Below are positions 56,329 to 64,000 of a DNA stretch of 64,000 nucleotides, piece by piece (position 1 is the stretch's first letter; each line of letters opens with the position of its first letter). The stretch lies in the NCBI GenBank assembly GCA_002245135.1, contig NGBS01001161.1:1-64000 (forward strand), given 5' to 3'. The notes below the pieces were generated by a model. That model did not search any database and was not told the origin of the DNA. It saw nothing but the letters and a program-made list of their open reading frames with translations. A program made the position numbers and the translations under genes. Source of the DNA: Proteromonas lacertae. Its lineage: Eukaryota; Sar; Bigyra; Opalinata; Proteromonadidae.

Positions 56329-56393
56329 CCAAATACACAAATTAGAAAACAAAAAATAAAACAATCAAAAGATTATCTTCGTTTTAATAATTG

Positions 56394-59300
56394 ATTGGAA
56401 TAGAATGCCATTTAACTCTTTTCGCTGTTGATATTGAAGAAGCACTAGTCTCAGAAGTAACTCTAAACTCTTTCTCTAACTTTTCAATATAAGGACCAAA
56501 TGGAAAATCAACTGATTTCATTTCACTTCTGAAAATATGAACAATTTGTTCAATTCCTTGTCTTAAATGTTGAATATAGGCAGGATTTTCAATATCAACT
56601 TCTATAATAATAAAAAATAATATATACTTTTAAGAATAATGTGTTTATCTATCATAAAATCAATTAATACCAACAAATCAAAACAATTTCTCAATATCAT
56701 TATATCTTTTACTTTTTCAGAATCATATTTTGATTTGAGTGATTGAATACCAAATATCAAATGACCAAGTGATGGAGTACCATCCCAATCTTCATTATTA
56801 GATAACAATCGGATGATATAGAAAGAATTGTTTTCATACTCACAATTTGATATGACTAATGTGTGAGTAAAGTGTGATAATTCCATTAAAGTAGATATAG
56901 ATTTCTTATCATTATTCTACAATAAAATAAATATCAAATATACTTTACTACTTGCATCAATATAACTCAAGTATAAAATATCTCTTGATAGTGTATAAAA
57001 ATAAGGTGAAAGTATATTCCATATTGGCATGTAATGACTATCAAACAGTGTAGGTAATGCATGAATCTATATGTAATAGCAATATATATATATATTCATA
57101 CAGTTAATAATATCTGCTCTAACAATTCTATTGGTTCATTTATCATTCTGTTGTATAACAAACTTCTACTTTGATATTGGAATAATGATATGAATATATT
57201 ACTATTAAAAAAATGAATAAAGGAATAGAATGATATATATATATATACATTTGTGATTGAATAAACAACAGTATTTTATATTTCACTTCTTCACTTGCTT
57301 GATTCATCAGATAATTCGAAGCCAAATGCAAACAAATACAAAATGTAGAACGATCAATTAGTCCATTTCTATAATATGATATATATAAACATATAATTTA
57401 TACTCATTTTCAATATTTAATAAATTCCAATCAATGATAGATAATGACGAAAATATATTGTTATTTGAGAATAATATTTCTCTACCAACATCACCTCTCG
57501 AATAAGCAAGAAATAATAACAAATATGAATTGAATATTGGTGATTTAATATCTATTGGATTTGAGAATATCTTACTTAGAAATGATGTTGATATTGTGTG
57601 ATAAATGGTAGGTGATAATATCGAAACTATTTTAATAAAAAACTATAAAAATCTATACTTTCTGGAACTTCTAATATCTTTGAAATTGTATGAATTAATA
57701 ACATGTATAATTGATTTAACAAGTCATTCTCTTTTGTTTCATTCTTTTTCATCATCAAGTCTTGAATTATTGGTATTAAAATACATGAATTTTTCACAAT
57801 ACATTCATAAGCTGCCTTTATATTTTGTAGATCATCTCTCTTCTCTTGTATTTGACTATTGAAATGAGTTAATAATAGCAATAAAGAAGTGTAATATTTC
57901 TGATATAATTCCAAAATATTTCCATTATCTGTTGTTGTATTTACTATTTATACATAAACACTATGAAATATACTAAACAACTCAATATTCATGGCATAAA
58001 TATTAATTGAGTCTTTTAACATTGATATTGATAATCTATCTTCATTTCTATCGTTAATAATACTCATTGATGGATCTTTTGTCTTTGTAACAACAATCTT
58101 TATTTGATGATATAACATATTATAATATAATTCATATAAATTAATATAATATTGAATATAATAAGATGATATTCTTTCTATATGATGTAATTCAGTGTTT
58201 AATGCTTTAATAACGAAATAAGAGGTTTTATCACCATAAAACTTAGATTCTGGCTGTAATGGTCCTAAAGCTGGAGATTTCCACTATATATAAAATAATA
58301 ATAATATTTAATATTTAATATATATATATTATACAATTTCAGTTTGTTTTTGTGAATGTGGCATAACACATCTCAATTCTATTATAGTTTTCCATGCAGT
58401 TATTAGCATATTCTGAGTATCAATAAGAGAATAATAACAATTTAACATCTCTAAATTACTACAACAAAATGACATTCTACAATAATCAGTATTATATATA
58501 TATTCACAACCATAATCAGGGAAATAAGAGAGTAAATAGTTAAATGGATTTCTTAACATTTGAATGTTGTAATCATTACAACTCTCTTCTATTGATAAGA
58601 ATGATGCAGGTATATTAGTTATTTTAAAGAAATAATCCAACCAAGTATCAAAATTAGCATTTGATACTTTAGAAAACACATCATTAAAAGCATTAGATGA
58701 TGGTAATATTTTATTCTCAACCATATATATTTCTTGGGAAATAATGTTCAATAATACAGATAATATAGCAATTTGAAATGATTTTACTGTCATTATTTCT
58801 TCAGTAGAGATTCGATCTTCAGATTGTAATTCTGACAGCATATTATCATTATCTTCAGACAATTGGCTAATGAGTGTTGTATCTGCATATTCTTTCACTT
58901 TTGTTAATGAGATTAGCAAATGATTCCAAAATGATGGTTCATCTCTTAATACTGATATTAAATTTATACCTGTTGATTTATCATATAATGTGTTGATAAA
59001 TAATAAGAATTGATAATACAAAGGTGACATAAAATCAATCAAATCATATTTGGATAACAATCCTAAGACTAATGATGGAAATTGATCTAAAAATAAATAT
59101 ATTGATTTAATTATATATATATACCTTCAACTGGTACTTTTGTTACAACTGTTTCTGATGTTTTATTGATTGGTACAGTTAATTGATTTATTATATAACC
59201 TGATAGCCCTGGTTGTGTTTCAAATATTACTCTTAACAAAGTAACAACACCTGTAGTAAGAATAATATCATACTCTTTTAAATTACTTATTATTATGTCA

Positions 59301-62300
59301 ATAAAACCATTCAAATTATCATTCAATATTCCAATTAGACTGAATTTCATTGCTTTATCTGCTAGTGTGTTGGATAATAAACATAATATTGTGATTATTT
59401 TACATGATAATGAAGCAATTAATGAATTATTATATTCAAATTGTGACAAGAAACAAATGATTGGATTGTATCTTGCTGAGGTTGAAACTATATACATAAA
59501 ATAAAATAGAGAATATATATATATATACATCTTGAATATGTTGTTAATTGGAATCTATCAGAAAGTGTAATACAAAACATATTCATCTTAGCTTCTGAAT
59601 TGTAATATAGCTTATTCTCACATTCTTTATTACCACTTGTAGCTATATTGTATATCAATTTTAATGCTTCAATTGTTGCATATTCTATGTAGTTTACTTC
59701 TGTTCTTGATATATCATTTGTTCCTACAATTCCTCTATCAAATGAAGTTGGTATGACTTGATTAGAATTGGAAGCTATGAATATGATAAAATATATAATA
59801 AAAAATACATGGGATGAATGAAGATAATGAAATATCAGTTGCTGATGAGAGAATCAGTGTCTGCAAATTTATATCATTCAATATTGCATCTAAACATTTA
59901 CATTCTTTTACATTTGGATTAATTTGTTCAAATTCAATTAATTTTCTCATTAAATATACACAACCATGAGCTACTTTATAATAATCAAATCTGGTGATGA
60001 AATTCCAATGAAACATTGAAGAATATATCTACAAACAGAATAAATAATAATAATAATAATAATATATATATATATATATATATACTTTACTAATAATATC
60101 AAATAGATGAAGTGTTGTAGTGTTTAACAAATCGTTATGTCTTTGGATATAATTGTTTGATTGATTAATAAAATGTTTCAATTCATTCGTATCAAAGGTA
60201 GTTGAGTTTAATAAAACATCTTTTTGACTATTAATATAATTAATAATCATCATAATGGATGGTTCACTGGAGGATAATGGTGATGTTGATAGTATATATT
60301 TCAATACATCTTGTGATATGTTTATGTTGTAATAGGATAATAAATCAGTAAAGCTTTCATTTATTTCTATCAATGGTTTTGGATAGGTGTTTACTAATAA
60401 ATACTAATGAATAATATATATATATCATATATATATATATACTTGCATATTGTTTATTATAGTATCATATATTTCAAATAGGATATGAGTGTTGATATAT
60501 TCACCTTTCATTGTGTCGTATATCATACACTGTGAGAATATATCGAATATTTTATTTCTATTAATTATAATATGGATATATATACTTATGTTGTGGACTT
60601 ATAAGATAGTTCATTATTGTTTGTGGAGTTAATGGAATTAAACAATTGATTATTTTCAAACAAAACTTCATAATTGAACTATAACAATAAAAACATTATA
60701 ATATATATACATATTATTCTCTTCATTCATTTCTTCAGTTTCATCATTATTACTATTACATTTGCTAATATTAGAATATGTAATTGACAGTATATTCAAT
60801 AAACTTTCTAATAATAAGATAATATGTTGATCATATATTTCATATCTACTCTTTGTATCAGGATAAACTTCTTCAATACATTTATTAAATAACTCTGGAT
60901 TTAGTTGAATATATGAATACAAAAACATCAGCATATTATTAATCATTTCTTTATTATCTTCAATAATTATATTACTAGTTCTATATTCCATTATTGTGGT
61001 AAATATATCATGAAATATGTAATAATTGGATTCTACTTCCCATCTTATATAATCAGTACCATTGGATATTATTTCACCTTTTGTACCACTTGGAATAATA
61101 TATTTGTGATAATGAATTGATGTATGTAATTTAACTCTATTTGCTTCAGTACTAGTGATCTATATATTAATATAAACGATAAATATATAATTAATTTTCT
61201 ATACATATTCATCAACTAAATCTACTGGAGTAACAATCAAATTTAATGATTTCAAATAATCAGTTACAGTGGCAATAGATCCAAATGATAATACACTATA
61301 TAATAATCTGAATATATATTTCTTATTGACGAAATAATTCTGAAATAGTGGTTGTATAACGTTATTGAATAAATAATTAATATTTAAATCTTCCCAGAAT
61401 TCTTCCAATAGATTTTGTTCATCAACAAATATTGTACTTATAAAATCAACAAATAAATCATAACATTCTAAGACAATTGATTGGTCAAATATAATCCATG
61501 CATTTGATAAATCCTAGTAATAATAATAATAATATATACAAATAACAAATGTTTATATAAGCTTATAATTGTATTATTTCTATTGATAATTACATCCTGT
61601 GAATCTCTCTTAAATGTATTTGAATCTATCTTTAGATTCTTCACATATTGTATCATTTCCATTATTGTTGATTGTACAGAATAATCATTATAACATTGTT
61701 CATATAAATTCTTCCACTTTCCATCAATAAATAATGATGAATCTGTTACTACTATTTTACTGGATATTCCTAAGAATAATGACCAATAAAATGTCAATTG
61801 TGGATGGAATGGAAGTGCTTCAATACATAACTATAATTATAGAAAATATGAATATATATATTCTATACATCATTAATAACTTTCAATTGATTTATTACAC
61901 TGCTATTAGGGAAATCCTTAATTAAAACATGTAATTGTTTTGCATCATATCTTTTTTCACTTGATTCAAACTAAATAATAATAAATCAATTATATAATAT
62001 ATATATACATCTTCTTGTGATAATATCAATGGTTTAAAATTAATAACACTTAACAATAATAATGATATTTGATTTATGATCATATTATGTAATAAATCTC
62101 CATTTGGTAATAGATGAATTCTCTTCATATAATAATCACTTAATGAATAATGATATTCATTAAATATCTGTAATATATCAATACATTGCCTTATTGTATA
62201 TCCACTCTTCTCTGTTATTACTGTCAATATTTGTAGTAATAAATATAAACAGTTTAAATCAGTTGATAATGACTTATATAACCATATCTATGTGTATGTT

Positions 62301-62994
62301 TAGATAATAATAAATTATATATATATAAATATTATACTTGATATATTGCAGATATTTCATCTTTTTCTATATTCTTTAATGCATTTGTTTTTTCCAATAT
62401 TTCTTTAGTTATTATAAATTGAGGTTTATATAATTCTTTTATCATTGTAATTATACTTGAAGTAAATTCTTCTGTTATTAATCCTGTGTAAAAGTTAGCT
62501 GTTGGTTCAAATGATGATTTCTCTTCCATATCATACTTTGTTTCGATTCTACATATATAAAGTGTGGAATTGAGTAGATCGGTTTTCTCTTGACATATTA
62601 AGTTGTAAATTTCAAACAGAAAGTCAGGACTCCAGTCAGATTTTGTTAATTCTCGATTTGGTAATATCCAATCCTTTAAATATAATCGAAAATGTTGGTA
62701 ACTCTGATTATGCTCAAGATTACAACAATCTGATATATCCTGAATATAACCACGATAATCTAACTCCAACTTATCTGTTGCACTGCCTGGATAAGGCGAC
62801 AACTTGCCATTTGAGCAACTACTTTTTGAGTCTGGTGTAGGGATGGTGTAATAATGCAACAGCTTTTGAAATCTGTTTTCTATATCACTAGTTTTCAAAA
62901 GTGAATCATATTCTGTGTCTACAATATCATCTTCGATTTTTTGTAATAATTTAAGTATATCTTTATTACCAATATATGTCTGTAGGTTCGGCAT
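56394..62994 (-). CDS. NUP188: Nup188-like nuclear pore scaffold protein
   Basis: A 6.6-kb gene with about 20 short AT-rich introns, encoding roughly 1,900-2,000 alpha-solenoid residues. The ATG at 62,994 gives MPNLQTYIGNKDILKLLQKI. The N-terminal order matches animal Nup188: a short helix, LLHYYTIPTPDSKSSCSNG (compare the LL..YY.PPSPSS pattern), YRGYIQDISDCCNLEHNQSY, then LICQEKTDLLNSTLYIC, corresponding to the Y-x-E-R-T-x-x-L-x-x-x-L segment. The rest is low-similarity helical repeats, as usual for this protein, and the end reads RVKWHSIPINY. Nup188 is an inner-ring scaffold of the nuclear pore. Nup205 is the alternative, and motif order favours Nup188. A domain search is needed for certainty. 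Confidence 0.65.
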
Positions 62995-63341
62995 TTTCAA
63001 AATCCCAAATAAGAAGAAATATACTCGTTTCAAAATGAATTTGTTTCAAAAATATATTCGTTTGAGAAATTAAAAACAAACGATATGTTTATTTTTTGTT
63101 GTATTACCAACAAAACAATTCATAAGATAGTTTAAAAAATTAGCTAAACCTCAAAAAATGGAAGTAATTTTGTGGTTAATTCTTTAATTTCTTTATTTTG
63201 CATTTTTAAATCCAATATTTTGTATAAAGATCTACATTTATAGATAATTAAATGTATACTGTTTTATTGATCTGAAATATATGATATTGTTTGAGAATAT
63301 TGAAGAATCGAGCGAAATTACTGTTAAAAGTAGTCTCAAAC
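62995..63341. other. Intergenic, 347 bp, no gene seen
   Basis: AT-rich gap between the start of NUP188 and the 3' end of the last gene, with both genes on the minus strand. It presumably holds the NUP188 promoter and the 3' end of the upstream gene. Confidence 0.5.
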
Positions 63342-64000
63342 TCAATAATAAAATCTAAAGAAGAATATTAATGTAAAGTACATATTTAATACAATTTCAT
63401 TCTCATCTTTTATTTCATTACATATTATTTTCGTAATATCATTCTTATATTCTTCAGGAATTGATTTATTTCGAATTATTAAATTTAATAAAACCTGAAA
63501 TCCATATATTTTATTAAATCCATCATATTCAAATCTGGAAATAATAAAAGTCCAATAAAATGACGATAAATCTTCTCTATATTTTAAACATGTTAATATT
63601 ATCATATTCATTGTCTTTTCAAATAATGGAGTAGTAATTTCATTTGAAGTTTCACTTATCAATAAGTTGTAATCAAAATCACATATTGAACAATTCATGG
63701 ATGGATTATAAAACTTTATTATTTCATTTATACATTCTTTTATTGGCGTTTTAGTGTTTAAAAGATATAACAACAAATAGATTATGTTGTTGCTTTTATT
63801 TGGTTTTGTAATTACCATTTTCGTTCGCATTTATTTCCACTATCCTTTCTTTTTTCTGAATAAAATATTCAATATTAATATCTTTACATATTAAATAACT
63901 AATTGTATCACTTAATCCCATATGCAATAAAATGATTGGATCATTCTGTTCCATTGAAACAGATGGTATATTTAATGAAATAATGAGTGGTGTAAGTATG
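63342..64000 (-). CDS. Unidentified helical protein, 5' part outside window
   Basis: The 3' part of a minus-strand gene. A frame of about 160 residues starts near 63,830, and coding sequence continues further upstream to the window edge (MEQNDPIILLHMGLSDTISY and following), separated by at least one short intron. A 27-bp GT...AG segment at about 63,358-63,384 may be a last intron that leaves the frame unchanged. The sequence is alpha-helical (TTPLFEKTMNMIILTCLKYR, IYGFQVLLNLIIRNKSIPEE), like an armadillo or HEAT-type solenoid. No family is recognised. Confidence 0.5.

Overview
The window is AT-rich nuclear DNA of a unicellular eukaryote. Spliceosomal introns are extremely short (many exactly 28 bp, GT...AG, AT-only), intergenic gaps are a few hundred bases or less, and all three standard stop codons are used. 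The recognisable host genes are LRRC23 (a radial-spoke protein), a gamma-tubulin complex component 5/6-like protein, Nup188, AFG1/LACE1 (mitochondrial), PP2C, ribosomal proteins uS5 and eL43, a B-box protein and an RNase MRP Rmp1/NEPRO-like protein. LRRC23 implies a motile cilium or flagellum at some life stage. A free-living flagellate or amoeboflagellate (for example a heterolobosean) would fit, but the sequence alone does not settle the group.

Bases 1 to about 17,900 are an integrated virus-like fossil of Polinton/adintovirus type. It holds an adenain/Ulp1-type protease, an Arg-rich core-like protein, about ten small virion- or accessory-like reading frames that share an upstream T-rich promoter word, one large broken structural-type gene, a second broken gene on the minus strand, and a short tail that resembles a protein-primed DNA polymerase B. 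A second element (11,445-17,467) sits inside that polymerase tail. It has 87-bp TIRs ending TGTTG...CAACA, a 6-bp target duplication GATGAT, a DD35E retroviral-type integrase and a Ulp1-type protease. GC-rich hairpin islands lie on both sides of it.

Bases 18,763-53,844 are host genes, in order: B-box protein (-), RNI-type LRR protein (+), a giant class C GPCR-like gene of about 11.6 kb with nine tandem Venus-flytrap modules and a 7TM region (+), a tail-to-tail pair of related multi-pass membrane proteins, another membrane protein, a small unknown protein, LRRC23 (-), an Rmp1-like gene (+), uS5 (+), GCP5/6-like (-), an SGNH-fold protein lacking the catalytic serine (-), PP2C (+), eL43 (+) and AFG1 (+).

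Bases 53,923-56,328 are a complete-looking hAT transposon with an 8-bp target duplication, inserted between the convergent AFG1 and NUP188 genes. NUP188 (-) fills 56,394-62,994. A partial unknown gene (-) runs off the right edge.

The most novel host feature is the nine-module receptor. Its ligand-binding modules carry a signature of bacterial urea/amide-binding proteins (UrtA/AmiC), so it looks like a tandem array of nutrient-sensor domains on one GPCR.
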